Assembly: GCA_035627615.1 (NCBI GenBank)
Contig: DASPLL010000020.1
Span: 53,031-117,030, forward strand
From: BRH-c25 sp035627615
GTDB taxonomy: Bacteria; Bacillota; Clostridia; Lutisporales; Lutisporaceae
Reading direction: 5' to 3'
DNA length: 64,000 nucleotides
The position numbers were made by a program, and so were the translations under genes. Numbering within the stretch: the first letter of the stretch is position 1; each line of letters begins with the position of its first letter. Of the stretch, positions 1 to 8,312 are shown piece by piece. The notes beneath the pieces are model-generated. The model did no database searches. It saw only the letters and a list, made by a program, of their open reading frames with translations, and had not been told where the DNA came from.

Positions 1-1575
1 TTCCATACTTACAGTATCGCCTGTTTCGAAGTTGACCGCATATTCCAGTACGCTCTGCAACTCACGGACATTCCCCGGCCACCGGTATTCTAAAAATATG
101 CTTGCGACATCCCCGGACATATCCCTCAGGCTCTTCTTGAAAATACCCGCATAATGCTGTATAAAATGTTTTGCCAGATAAAGGATGTCATCCTTCCGCT
201 CCCTTAAAGGAGGAATATGTATCGGTATGACATTAAGCCTGTAATACAGGTCCTTCCTGAACAGGCCGTCTTCAATGCGCTGGAGCAGATCTGTATTGGA
301 AGCTGCAACTATCCGCACATTCACCTTTTGGATCTTGTTGCTGCCCAGACGGCATACTTCCTTTTCCTGTATGACCCTGAGCAGCTTCACCTGCAAATGG
401 TACGGCATCTCGCTGATCTCGTCCAGGAAGACAGTTCCATTGTCAGCCACCTCGAACTTGCCTATCTTGTTGGCGTAGGCTCCTGTAAAAGCTCCTTTCT
501 CATATCCGAACAACTCACTTTCCAGCAGTTCATCAGGTATTGCACCGCAATTTATCGGCACGAAGGCATGCTCTGACCTCCGGCTGTGGTTGTGGATCGC
601 GCGGGCGAACAGCTCCTTCCCGGTTCCGCTTTCTCCGTAGAGCATTACATTGGATCCGGAAACAGCAGCTTTTTCTGCTAATCTCTTAACATCAAGGAAG
701 TTCTCTGAAACACCCAGAATGTTTTCAAACTTAAGCCTGACCTGGCTTCTGGCATTGGACTGTATTATCTGCTTCCTCAGCTTATTGATATTCTGGAGCG
801 TCAGAAGGATCTCACCTGTTTTTTCACCTGTATCCAGATATGAGATGGAAGCCAGCAGGGCATATTTTTCACCCTTATGCCTGACGGTTATTTCGCAAGG
901 GTCAGGGTGTTCCTTTCCTGCCAGTATTTCCTGCAATAGGTGGTTTCCCCATATTTCCTTAACAAATTCATCGACATGTGCTATGCCTATTTCACTTAAA
1001 AGCCTGACCAAAGCCTTGTTTTTGTAGAAGACGTTGCCGGCTTTACCATAAAGTATGACTCCTGCATCAATGGTGTCCAACGCACAGGCGAGCCTGTTAT
1101 TCAGCACCTTTTTTTCCATGTTGATCTGGTACTCGGAATATTTGGCCTCTAAGAGATCAGACATTTTTTCGAGGAAATTCAGAAACACCGGTTCGTTGTT
1201 TATGATCCGGCTCTTCTGCTCCTCATCAAAAGCGATGACGCCTATGACGCCGACTGTTTTGTCACCATGCTTTATAGGGACACATATCTCTGCCTTTTCT
1301 GCACAGGTTGAAGATCTGGGGCATGTCCTGCAGATGGAGTTATCCCTTTCATGATCAGCAATAACCTGAGGCTTCCCGGTTCTAAGGCAGCAATCGAAAG
1401 CGGTCTTTTCCTCGATCCTCTCCCCTATCAGGGCTTCATATCTGCCTGTCCCTGAAATACGCTCCATCTCACTGCTCATGATGGTTACATCAATTCTAAG
1501 GACGGCTTCAATTGCTTCAGCTACACGCTGGGATAAATCATAATACTGCTCCAAGCTTTCCATGTCACAGTTCAC
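1..1575 (-). CDS. Sigma-54-dependent activator (GAF-PAS-AAA+), C-terminus outside window
   Basis: The reverse strand is open from the window edge to a GTG at 1575 that sits 7 bases after GGAGG; an in-frame ATG at 1563 lies too far from that site. About 525 codons are visible. Residues ~30-135 look like a GAF-type sensor and carry a cysteine cluster (C82, C85, C91, C98). A PAS-like segment follows at ~160-265. The AAA+ domain has Walker A GESGTGK (314-320) and an intact GAFTGA loop (361-366), which contacts sigma-54, then the arginine-finger region and GNVREL. The DNA-binding helix-turn-helix lies beyond the left edge, so the gene is partial. This is a bacterial enhancer-binding protein that activates RNA polymerase-sigma-54; its target is not visible here. 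Confidence 0.93.
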   Translation of the reverse strand, partial: MNCDMESLEQYYDLSQRVAEAIEAVLRIDVTIMSSEMERISGTGRYEALIGERIEEKTAFDCCLRTGKPQVIADHERDNSICRTCPRSSTCAEKAEICVPIKHGDKTVGVIGVIAFDEEQKSRIINNEPVFLNFLEKMSDLLEAKYSEYQINMEKKVLNNRLACALDTIDAGVILYGKAGNVFYKNKALVRLLSEIGIAHVDEFVKEIWGNHLLQEILAGKEHPDPCEITVRHKGEKYALLASISYLDTGEKTGEILLTLQNINKLRKQIIQSNARSQVRLKFENILGVSENFLDVKRLAEKAAVSGSNVMLYGESGTGKELFARAIHNHSRRSEHAFVPINCGAIPDELLESELFGYEKGAFTGAYANKIGKFEVADNGTVFLDEISEMPYHLQVKLLRVIQEKEVCRLGSNKIQKVNVRIVAASNTDLLQRIEDGLFRKDLYYRLNVIPIHIPPLRERKDDILYLAKHFIQHYAGIFKKSLRDMSGDVASIFLEYRWPGNVRELQSVLEYAVNFETGDTVSME

Positions 1576-1776
1576 TGGATCACCTCCGCTTTCTGCAGTG
1601 CAGGTATTTACAGAACTCAGATGATTATACTTATATTTTTAGAATACAGCATTTTGCTGTTTATGTACACTATTCCATTTTGAAGTAAAAATTATATTTC
1701 AAAAGTCTAAACAAACATAAGACTTTTTTACGCAGTATCCGTAGTATACTATAGAAAGTGGATTGGAGGGACCAAA

Positions 1777-3072
1777 ATGATAAAGAAAAAAGTGGGCAGC
1801 ATAACCTTGGCTGTGGGTCTGATCACTGTGGGCGCGCTGCTGTTCGCACAGAATTTTATGGAATTACCTGTGAAGGACATATATAGATACTGGCCGGTGC
1901 TTCTCATCGGACTGGGTTTGGAAATGGTGCTTTATATGGTGCTTTATGGCAGGAACAACACGGAGGTCAAGCTCAGTGTTGACGGCCTGTGCATAGTGTT
2001 TATAATAATCCTGGGACTCGTATCCAACGGGGTAAGATTCATAAACATTGATGATCCGGGACATATGTTCTTCGGCAATCGCGGAAGTTCAATAATTGAC
2101 GGCATTAAATACAGGTCACAGATTAGAGAAGTCTATACCAAAGACAATATTTCCAGCAGCTTTAACATAAAGGAGCTTAAGGTGACCAACAACTTCGGAG
2201 AGATAAAAGTGCTTCCGACTGATGCGAAAAGCATAAAAGTGGAAGCTGAGGTCACAGTCAGGTACAATAATGAAGCAAAAGCAAGGGAATATGTGAAAAA
2301 TGCCATTGTGATAAAAGAAGGCGAAATCACGGAGCTTTCGCCCAGAAAGCTGGATAATAGGAATAAAAATGATATTTCAAGTGCCCAGATCGACTTCATA
2401 ATATATGTTCCAAAGCAGGTAAGCGTGGATGCCAGGGGAAGCTTTGGAGATATTGATGTAGAAGGCGTTGACGGAAAATGTACTCTGGAAAACAAGAATG
2501 GTCAGATAGAAGCTTCAAACATAAGCGGCGATGTGGATATAGACAATTCTTTCGGCGATATTGATGTAAAAAATGTCGGGGGAAAGGCTGATATAATCAA
2601 CAGGAACGGAGAGATAACGGCAGAAAAGATTTCCGGCGGAGCAGTATTTGAAAGTCACTTCGGAGACATTGAAGCAGCAACGATCGGAGGAGATCTGAAA
2701 ATAACAGCCAACAACGGGAAGATAACTGCCGGCAATATAGGCGGTAAAGCTGAATTGAGCAACTCCTTCGGAGATATAAATGTCAGCAAGGTCAACGGCG
2801 ACTTGACAGTGGAGAATAAGAACGGGGAGATAGAAGCGGAAGCGGTAACAGGTGATGCAAAGATAAAGAATTCCTTTGGGGATATCCATTTTAGATCCGA
2901 AGGTCTGAATAATGGAGACATATATGCCAGCACAAAGTTCGGAGATATCGAATGTGAAAAGCCCCTGCAGATCACCAAGAGCGGCCAGGAAAAGGTCGTC
3001 CAGGGTAAGCTGGGCACCGGACAGAACAGGATAGAGCTTATAACCAGTAATGGAGATATTAATATAGATTAA
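1777..3072 (+). CDS. Membrane-anchored DUF4097-like (putative adhesin) repeat protein
   Basis: A 431-residue protein with GGAGGG upstream. Three hydrophobic segments lie near residues 7-26, 33-56 and 68-85, an arrangement like the LiaF/LiaI-type N-terminal membrane domain. From ~130 on the protein consists of short repeats that alternate two forms: NSFGDI-x-V (also FGEI, FGDI) and N-x-NG-x-I-x-A, each about 20 residues. This is typical of the parallel beta-solenoid of the DUF4097 family. Such proteins in Firmicutes often accompany cell-envelope stress systems, and an ECF sigma/anti-sigma pair lies 0.9 kb downstream, but no direct link is visible. Its exact role is unknown. Confidence 0.8.
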   Translation: MIKKKVGSITLAVGLITVGALLFAQNFMELPVKDIYRYWPVLLIGLGLEMVLYMVLYGRNNTEVKLSVDGLCIVFIIILGLVSNGVRFINIDDPGHMFFGNRGSSIIDGIKYRSQIREVYTKDNISSSFNIKELKVTNNFGEIKVLPTDAKSIKVEAEVTVRYNNEAKAREYVKNAIVIKEGEITELSPRKLDNRNKNDISSAQIDFIIYVPKQVSVDARGSFGDIDVEGVDGKCTLENKNGQIEASNISGDVDIDNSFGDIDVKNVGGKADIINRNGEITAEKISGGAVFESHFGDIEAATIGGDLKITANNGKITAGNIGGKAELSNSFGDINVSKVNGDLTVENKNGEIEAEAVTGDAKIKNSFGDIHFRSEGLNNGDIYASTKFGDIECEKPLQITKSGQEKVVQGKLGTGQNRIELITSNGDINID

Positions 3073-3101
3073 GGCTCAGATTTGAGCCTTTATTCTTTTT
3101 T
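3071..3101 (+). terminator. Rho-independent terminator after the DUF4097-like gene
   Basis: An 8-bp perfect stem (AAGGCTCA with TGAGCCTT, 3071-3078 and 3083-3090) with a 4-base loop is followed by a T-rich run. The stem includes the stop codon of the preceding gene. Confidence 0.8.
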
Positions 3102-3232
3102 ACGGGTGTGGTAAATTATTCATAAGTAATTATATGTTCCGCACTAAACATTTTTCACTCTATATATATTGTTTGCATAATCATATAATACATAAATAAG
3201 AGATCATAAAGCATTTGAAATTCGGAGGGTAT

Positions 3233-3889
3233 ATGTACAAGGATATAAAGGCTGTTATATTTGATGTTGACGGTACATTGATAGATTCCATGTGGATATG
3301 GAGACAGGTGGATATAGAGTTCCTGGGCAAAAGGGGAATTTCTCTTCCCGAGAGGCTGCAGTCCGAGATAGAGGGCATGAGCTATTCTGAGACTGCGATA
3401 TATTTTAAAGCCAGGTTTGACCTTCCTGAATCCCTTGAGGAGATAAAGGAGGAATGGAGCATAATGGCAGAGGACTATTACAAGAGGCGTATCAAGCTGA
3501 AAAGCGGAGCAAAGGAATTCCTGAAGCTGCTGTATGACAAAGGCTATACAATAGGCATAGCGACCAGCAACTCCCGGGAGCTTGTGGAGCATATGCTGGC
3601 CAATCATGGCATAAAGCAATATTTTTCCAACATAAGGACCTCCTGCGAGGTCGACAAGGGAAAGCCGCATCCTGATGTGTACCTGAAGGTTGCGGAGGAT
3701 ATGGGTATCGAGCCTTGTCATTGTATTGTCTTTGAAGATACCATCGCCGGCGTAATGGCCGCCAAGTCAGCCGGTATGAAAGTATTTGCCGTGGCTGACG
3801 AAGTATCAAAGGAGTCGAAGGATAAGCTCATAGAAATGACTGAAGGCTATATTCACAGCTTTGATGAAGTAATGAAGCATTTTGCCTGA
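3233..3889 (+). CDS. HAD-superfamily hydrolase, beta-phosphoglucomutase-like
   Basis: A 218-residue HAD subfamily IA phosphatase or phosphomutase. Motif I is DVDGTLIDS with the nucleophile and acid aspartates at ~11 and 13. Motif II is in IATSNSRE, motif III is the lysine of GKPHPDVY, and motif IV lies in VFEDTIAG. A helical cap lies between motifs I and II. The ATG at 3233 is preferred because GGAGGG lies just before it; an upstream in-frame TTG at 3215 precedes that site. The substrate cannot be told from sequence. It stands alone between two terminators. Confidence 0.88.
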   Translation: MYKDIKAVIFDVDGTLIDSMWIWRQVDIEFLGKRGISLPERLQSEIEGMSYSETAIYFKARFDLPESLEEIKEEWSIMAEDYYKRRIKLKSGAKEFLKLLYDKGYTIGIATSNSRELVEHMLANHGIKQYFSNIRTSCEVDKGKPHPDVYLKVAEDMGIEPCHCIVFEDTIAGVMAAKSAGMKVFAVADEVSKESKDKLIEMTEGYIHSFDEVMKHFA

Positions 3890-3890
3890 A

Positions 3891-3916
3891 AAAGAACAAT
3901 TATTTGTTCTTTTTTT
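3891..3916 (+). terminator. Rho-independent terminator after HAD gene
   Basis: A 9-bp stem (AAAGAACAA with TTGTTCTTT, 3891-3899 and 3904-3912) with a TTAT loop runs into a T tract. Confidence 0.8.
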
Positions 3917-3986
3917 GTGGATGTGAAGTGTTCAGGATGTCCGATTCGTATTAATACATAGGTAGGTGAAAAGGAAGTGATGGGTA

Positions 3987-4574
3987 TTGAGAGACGAAGA
4001 GATAATTTCATATATAGTAAAAGGCAAAACTGAATTATTTTCAGTTTTGATCGATAGATATCAGTCTAAAGTCTTTTCAACCGTCTATCACTACACTCAC
4101 GACCAGGAGGAAACAAGGGATCTTACCCAGGAAATATTCATAAAAGTATACAACAGCCTGCAGAGCTACAAGAACAAAGCCTCCTTCTCCACCTGGCTGT
4201 ATAGAATAGCGGTGAACCGGTGCATCGACTGGACAAGGAAAAAGAAACTGCAGACAGTATCGGCTATTTATGACAGCAGTGAAGAGGAGATAGACATATA
4301 CGACACCATAGCGGACAGCGGTGGAGGACCTGAAGAAGAGCTTATAAAGCAGGAGAACAAGGTATATATAAGGAAAGTGGTGGAGGAACTGCCGGAGATC
4401 TATAAGACCGTAATCATACTATACTATTTTGAAGATTTCAGTCCCCAGGAAATATCGGATATAACCGGCATCCCCAAGCGCACTATAGAGACAAGGCTAT
4501 ATAGAGGCAAGAACCTATTGAAGCTTAGACTGGATGAGTTGATTTGCGGAGGTGAAAAAGATGTGCTGCAATGA
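3987..4574 (+). CDS. ECF-type RNA polymerase sigma factor
   Basis: A 195-residue sigma-70 family member with region 2 (DLTQEIFIKVYNSL, WLYRIAVNRCIDWTRKKK, ~55-90) and region 4 (PEIYKTVIILYYFEDFSPQEI and the RTIETRLYRGK helix, ~128-180) and no regions 1 or 3, which is the extracytoplasmic-function layout. The start is TTG at 3987: the frame closes with TGA just upstream at 3978, and GGAAG lies about 9 bases before. The next gene overlaps its 3' end and encodes a zinc-type anti-sigma factor, so the sigma factor is likely held inactive at the membrane until a signal arrives. Confidence 0.93.
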   Translation: MRDEEIISYIVKGKTELFSVLIDRYQSKVFSTVYHYTHDQEETRDLTQEIFIKVYNSLQSYKNKASFSTWLYRIAVNRCIDWTRKKKLQTVSAIYDSSEEEIDIYDTIADSGGGPEEELIKQENKVYIRKVVEELPEIYKTVIILYYFEDFSPQEISDITGIPKRTIETRLYRGKNLLKLRLDELICGGEKDVLQ

Positions 4575-5064
4575 AATCAGAAATAATCTTCATGGATATG
4601 CAAGCGGAAAATTAAATGAGCTGGAAAGCCACTCAACAGCGAAGCATCTGAAGTCTTGCGACAAATGCAGAAGAGAGCTGGAAGAAATCAGGGCAATGAA
4701 AATATTCCTTAAGTCGGACCTCCGGGAAAATGTAACACCTCCTCTGGATTTAAAGTCCGGGATAATGGCGTCCATAAACCTGAATAAGTACAAGAAGGTA
4801 TACAAAAATACCCTGGGAGAGCTGGCTAACTGGGGAATGAGCCTTGTTGCAGCAGGTTTGATACTGTTATTCGCAAGTATAGGTCCTGCAGATAATATAG
4901 TACAGGTGAGGAATGATTGGGACAATGCCAGAGAAGGCATAAGAGATAAGATATATCAACCCTTTAGTTCGATAAATGAGAGATTGGATAAGTTCACAGA
5001 CAGGATCACTCAGCTTGATGGGATTACTGGGAGAATGGAAAGAGAGAAAGAGGGAGGAAATTAA
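4561..5064 (+). CDS. Zinc-finger anti-sigma factor, membrane-anchored
   Basis: Starts at ATG 4561, eight bases after GGAGG, and overlaps the sigma gene by 14 bases, which implies translational coupling. An in-frame GTG at 4552 lies inside the ribosome site and is unlikely to be used. The N-terminus has HLKSCDKC, the H-x3-C-x2-C zinc motif of the ZAS fold, which holds an ECF sigma factor. One transmembrane segment lies near residues 92-110, followed by an extracytoplasmic tail with a possible coiled coil. It is the cognate partner of the upstream sigma factor by position and domain. Confidence 0.9.
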   Translation: MCCNEIRNNLHGYASGKLNELESHSTAKHLKSCDKCRRELEEIRAMKIFLKSDLRENVTPPLDLKSGIMASINLNKYKKVYKNTLGELANWGMSLVAAGLILLFASIGPADNIVQVRNDWDNAREGIRDKIYQPFSSINERLDKFTDRITQLDGITGRMEREKEGGN

Positions 5065-5065
5065 A

Positions 5066-5728
5066 ATGAATTGTAAATATCATAAGGAATCGGAAGCAAA
5101 ATACATCTGTGATAAATGCAAGCAGCCTATATGTGAAGAGTGTTCTGTGGACGTGAATGGAAACAAGCTGTGCAGTAACTGCATAGAGAGGTCGGTATTC
5201 TCAAACGAAGGCCAATATTATAAGGGAGGCTTTTTCGAGAGCTTTGCATTTTTCTGCTTCGCTTGTGTACCCGGAGCTGCCCAGATGTATATGAACCTTT
5301 TCAAAAGAGGTTTTCAGCTGATGTTTGGTTTTATAGGCTCCATTGTACTGTTCAGCTATGTTAATACTGAAGGCATGATACCTTTGGTAATAATACCCGT
5401 TTGGTTCTTCAGCTTCTTTGACAGCTATGCCGTAAGAAGAAGGCTTAGAAGGGGCGAAGTAGTGGAGGATGTTACAATAATTGATTACGACATACTATTC
5501 AGCCATAAAAAGGTAACCGGTATGGTGATGCTTGTCCTTGGTATACTTGGAGTCGCAAATGCTTTTGAACATTCTGTGATGCGGGATATCTTCGGAGGAC
5601 AGCTTTACTGGGCGGTCAAGAGAAGCATAGTACCTATAGCATTGGTCCTGGCCGGTGTTTATGTACTGGGGAAATCAAAGAAGACAAATGCTGAAGAGCA
5701 AGACACTGAGGACGATTTGGTAGTATAA
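5066..5728 (+). CDS. B-box zinc-finger membrane protein
   Basis: ATG at 5066 follows GGGAGGAAATTAAA, directly after the anti-sigma stop, so it is the third gene of the sigma operon. The 220-residue product begins with a B-box-like zinc module (C-x2-H...C-x2-C...C-x2-C...C-x2-C within the first ~40 residues). Four or so hydrophobic segments follow, with an acidic tail. Proteins with this N-terminal B-box plus membrane helices are common and uncharacterised in Firmicutes. An in-frame open reading frame extends upstream to 4976 but lies inside the anti-sigma gene. Confidence 0.8.
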   Translation: MNCKYHKESEAKYICDKCKQPICEECSVDVNGNKLCSNCIERSVFSNEGQYYKGGFFESFAFFCFACVPGAAQMYMNLFKRGFQLMFGFIGSIVLFSYVNTEGMIPLVIIPVWFFSFFDSYAVRRRLRRGEVVEDVTIIDYDILFSHKKVTGMVMLVLGILGVANAFEHSVMRDIFGGQLYWAVKRSIVPIALVLAGVYVLGKSKKTNAEEQDTEDDLVV

Positions 5729-5776
5729 AACAGTAAGCGGAATTTTATAAATTCTGCTATAATATAAATATGGTTT

Positions 5777-5812
5777 AAAGCTCGTAAAATTGAATATTTT
5801 GCGGGCTTTTTA
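5777..5812 (+). terminator. Rho-independent terminator after sigma operon
   Basis: A 14-bp stem with two G-U pairs (5777-5790 with 5796-5809) and a 5-base loop ends in a T run. Confidence 0.85.
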
Positions 5813-5847
5813 TACAAAATATCATTTCCGGAAATGAGGTGCAGGCG

Positions 5848-6141
5848 ATGAACATCATTATTGAAAAGAATGCAGCGGCTTACATTGAAAAACATTCCAG
5901 GGACAATTCGGTAACACTCTATATTCAAGCAGCAGGCGGAGGCTGATGTTCCGTACAGAGCCCGACAGTTCAGTTGGGAAAGCCGGAAAAAGCTGAAAGC
6001 TATGATCTGTATAATATTGATGAAATAAGTGTATATCTAAGAAAAGGCATCCAGGTAAGAAATGATCAACTCCACATATTCCTGAGGAAATTCCTCTGGG
6101 TAAAGGATCTGGCAGTGGACGGAATGCGCATTAATTACTAA
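5848..6141 (+). CDS. HesB-like (CC/Se motif) selenoprotein, in-frame TGA read as Sec
   Basis: An ATG at 5848 follows GAGGTG by 6 bases and opens a 97-codon frame that is continuous to TAA at 6139-6141 except for one TGA at 5944-5946. The TGA lies in the context GGG-TGA-C-S, exactly where HesB-like small selenoproteins carry Sec next to Cys (a GG-U-C motif). The downstream part (…NIDEISVYLRKGIQV… then LRKFLWVKDLAVDGM) fits the same family, so the TGA is very unlikely to end the gene. A small stem (5961-5965 with 5974-5978) about 14 bases 3' of the TGA is a weak candidate SECIS. The family is related to Fe-S carrier proteins of the HesB/IscA type; its exact role is unknown. Alternative: a pseudogene with a nonsense mutation. 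Confidence 0.82.
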
Positions 6142-6158
6142 AAAGGTTGTATTATACA

Positions 6159-6187
6159 TTGACTTATCATATTTATTTCATTATAAT
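6159..6187 (+). promoter_or_regulatory. Sigma-70-type promoter for tRNA-Arg(ACG)
   Basis: TTGACT at 6159-6164 and TATAAT at 6182-6187 are 17 bases apart, and the tRNA begins 27 bases downstream. Confidence 0.75.
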
Positions 6188-6213
6188 GAGAAATGAACTT
6201 CAAAAACAAAAAT

Positions 6214-6290
6214 GTGCCCGTAGCTCAGCTGGATAGAGTGTCTGACTACGAATCAGAAGGTCGTGGGTTCGACTCCCTCCGGGCACACCA
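6214..6290 (+). tRNA. tRNA-Arg (anticodon ACG), CCA encoded
   Basis: A complete cloverleaf. The acceptor stem GTGCCCG/CGGGCAC is followed by A-CCA. The D arm is GCTC...GAGT. The anticodon stem TCTGA/TCAGA closes the loop CTACGAA with ACG at positions 34-36. The T arm contains GGTTCGACTCC. ACG reads CGN arginine codons after deamination to inosine. Confidence 0.97.
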
Positions 6291-6304
6291 TTATGAAAGC
6301 TAGC

Positions 6305-6330
6305 AACCGCAATTATTTGCGGTTTTTTTT
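6305..6330 (+). terminator. Terminator after tRNA-Arg(ACG)
   Basis: AACCGCAA (6305-6312) pairs with TTGCGGTT (6317-6324) around a 4-base loop, followed by eight T residues. Confidence 0.85.
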
Positions 6331-6799
6331 ATTTTGTCTTCAATAGTGTTGACATAATTATGTTTGGGGATTATTTCATTGAAAATGTCAAAATACATGC
6401 AATATTTAGTTTGTTTTTCAACAGCGTAAGCAAAAGGGACTGCCCCCTATGCTTTTTATAATTCAGGAAAATTTGTAAATAAAAAACTCAAATGTTACCA
6501 TGTAACAATGCGTTCCCCAATAAATTTGTAAATGTTATAAAGCTAAAATAAATAAGTACCAGATGCAGAACATAAGAACATATTGGTACAGATGTAAAGC
6601 ATAAGTTCTTAAGTGCTGTACCTGGAACCAAGATGATACTTGACCGGAACTTTGAGAAATCAGGGTTTTTTGTTTTGGGGGGTCACGCATATTATACTAT
6701 TTTGAATTGGTTTTTATTGGTATAATAACTGTAAGTATATTTATTGTGAGGCATTTATGTATCGGTATTCAGGGCTTTGCTCCCAATGGAGGTTCAAGA
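6331..6799. other. Non-coding stretch with short repeats
   Basis: I see no convincing gene in these ~470 bases. They are AT-rich and contain one copy of a repeat also found at 15060 (listed separately), plus inverted segments GGTACAG/CTGTACC at about 6585-6630. A short hydrophobic reading frame upstream of 6800 is the 5' extension of the following pseudogene and has no ribosome site. Confidence 0.5.
6428..6463. repeat. Short dispersed repeat, copy 1
   Basis: The 36 bases align with 15060-15095 with only about four to eight differences, the clearest shared block being GCC(A/C)CCTATG followed by a T run. The copy contains a weak self-complementary core (AAGCA…TGCTT) and may be a small mobile or terminator-like element. 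Confidence 0.5.
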
Positions 6800-7966
6800 A
6801 TGAAAAAAGTAATACTTATCGTGTTGATTATTAGCTTACTGCTCACATTAGTGTCTTGTAAAGAAAATATAAATCCTGCAATTTATGACGGAAGCAGTAT
6901 AAAAGAAACAGAAGCTGCAGTCAGTACGGAAGCTAACGGGTTCTACGGTATACTTGATGATGAAATTCCATCTCTGCTCAAAAGCTACAATGTTCCGGGA
7001 GTTGCAGTAGCTGTGATTGACAATAGCCGGCTCGTATTAGCTAAAGGCTACGGCTATGCAGATCGAGGAAAAAAGTTATACATGAGCGGAGACACAATAT
7101 TCCAGGCAGCATCAATCTCAAAGCCTGTAACTGCCTGGGGTATTATGAAACTGGTCGAGCAGGGCAGGATAAACCTTGATGCTCCTGTAGAGAAATACAT
7201 CAAGCGGTGGAACTTTCCTGGATCCGATTACGATAGCAAGGGGGTCACAATCCGGAGACTGCTGAACCATACTGCAGGGCTTTCCGTAACAGGCTACCCG
7301 GGAGTAGAACCATCCGCAACAATTCCTACGATAGAAGAATCACTTAAAGGTTATGGACCGTATGTAAAGCCTTTGAGCATTATACACGAACCGGGAACAA
7401 AATGGTAATACTCAGGCGGGGGATATACGTTGCTGCAATTGCTTATTGAAGAAACTACCGGTGAACCCTTCGATAGCTATATGCAAACCGAGGTACTGCA
7501 GCCGCTGGACATGAAAAACAGCACATACGACTTCCGTCGAGTAAACAAGAAACTCCTTTCCAAGGCATATGATAGAGCAGGAAACATGGTACCAAACTAC
7601 CTATTCCCCGAAAAGGCCGCAGCCGGCCTATATACAACTGCTGCTGACCTTGCAAAGTTCATGGCTGCCTCCTTTGTCGGCCCCAACAATGAAGTTCCGG
7701 GCAGGGACGTACTTTCAGCAGCTACTCTTGAATTAATGTTTCAATCCACAAAAGAATCTAACGGAACCTGGGGCTTAGGATACCAGGTGGGATTAAACAG
7801 CTTAAGCACTAATGAGAAGATCGTATTGCACAGTGGCTCAAATAGCGGCTGGAAGGTAGTCTTTGTAGAAAAGCCTGAATCCGGTGATGGCATAGTCATC
7901 CTGACTAATAGTGACAATGGGGTCGACCTTATGCTGGAGTTGGTAAAAAAGTGCGGAAGCAACTAA
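6800..7966 (+). pseudogene. Beta-lactamase-family serine hydrolase (lipoprotein), broken by one in-frame TAA
   Basis: ATG 6800 follows GGAGGT by 6 bases and encodes a lipoprotein signal (…LLLTLVSC, Cys at ~20). The nucleophile motif SISK (S105, K108), the YSGGGY element and HSGSNSG (the KTG-equivalent) mark a class-C-beta-lactamase/DD-peptidase-like serine hydrolase. Between EPGTKW and YSGGGY the frame has TAA at 7406-7408; reading continues in the same frame to 7966. Relatives have an amino acid there (CAA Gln to TAA is one transition). All catalytic motifs are intact, so the loss is recent, or this is a sequence error. If expressed as read, the first 202 residues would be a dead fragment. 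Confidence 0.85.
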
Positions 7967-7982
7967 AGCTGCATAATGTTAT

Positions 7983-8045
7983 ATGCCAGTCTGTCAACCT
8001 ATTAGCTTATTTACGGATAAGTCGATGAGTTAGACAGACTGGCAT
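7983..8045. repeat. REP-like hairpin, copy 1
   Basis: A perfect 13-bp inverted repeat (ATGCCAGTCTGTC with GACAGACTGGCAT) encloses 37 bases that also pair imperfectly. A degenerate copy lies at 15736-15795. It lies 17 bases after the hydrolase pseudogene and may act as its terminator, but the shared spacer sequence points to a repeated element. Confidence 0.65.
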
Positions 8046-8115
8046 TGTTTTAATTTGGTTTTGCGGATGTGAGTTTATAGATGCAGCCCGTTACATAAGG
8101 CCTTTCCCTGCTGGG

Positions 8116-8307
8116 TTACATACTTTGAATCAAGGGCTTTGAATTATAAGCTTGCTTCTCCAGTATTTGCTTAAAAATATCCTGGAAAGTTTGACCACTA
8201 CAATTACCTTTATTATCGCCTTTATTACCGCCACTGCCAGAATGCCCTAATGAGGATGAATTTGTTGGGGTAAGTGCTGGTATTAAATTAATTTTTATTT
8301 GTACATA
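8116..8307 (-). pseudogene. Degenerate copy of small unknown protein (paralogue of 15088-15249)
   Basis: The reverse strand encodes …INLIPALTPTNSSSLG…, then a G/N/S/K-rich linker and SGQTFQDIFKQILEKQA, clearly homologous to the small protein at 15088-15249. The codon matching the paralogue's start Met is TAT (8305-8307), and the C-terminus has an extra 10 residues before a stop at 8116. The 5' end abuts, within a few bases, the truncated AraC-type regulator on the other strand, so a rearrangement probably removed both 5' ends. I do not recognise the family. Confidence 0.5.
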
Positions 8308-8312
8308 TATAG

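Noticed and set aside
2400..3060. CRISPR-like repetition in the DUF4097 gene
   Set aside because: The repeats are coding, degenerate at the DNA level, and lack regular spacers. No CRISPR array was seen anywhere in the window.
3155..3721. A 188-codon reverse-strand frame opposite the HAD gene
   Set aside because: Antisense shadow. HAD motifs are complete on the plus strand.
7406..7408. Recoding of the TAA in the hydrolase gene
   Set aside because: TAA is not used for selenocysteine or pyrrolysine; nonsense mutation or sequence error is simpler.
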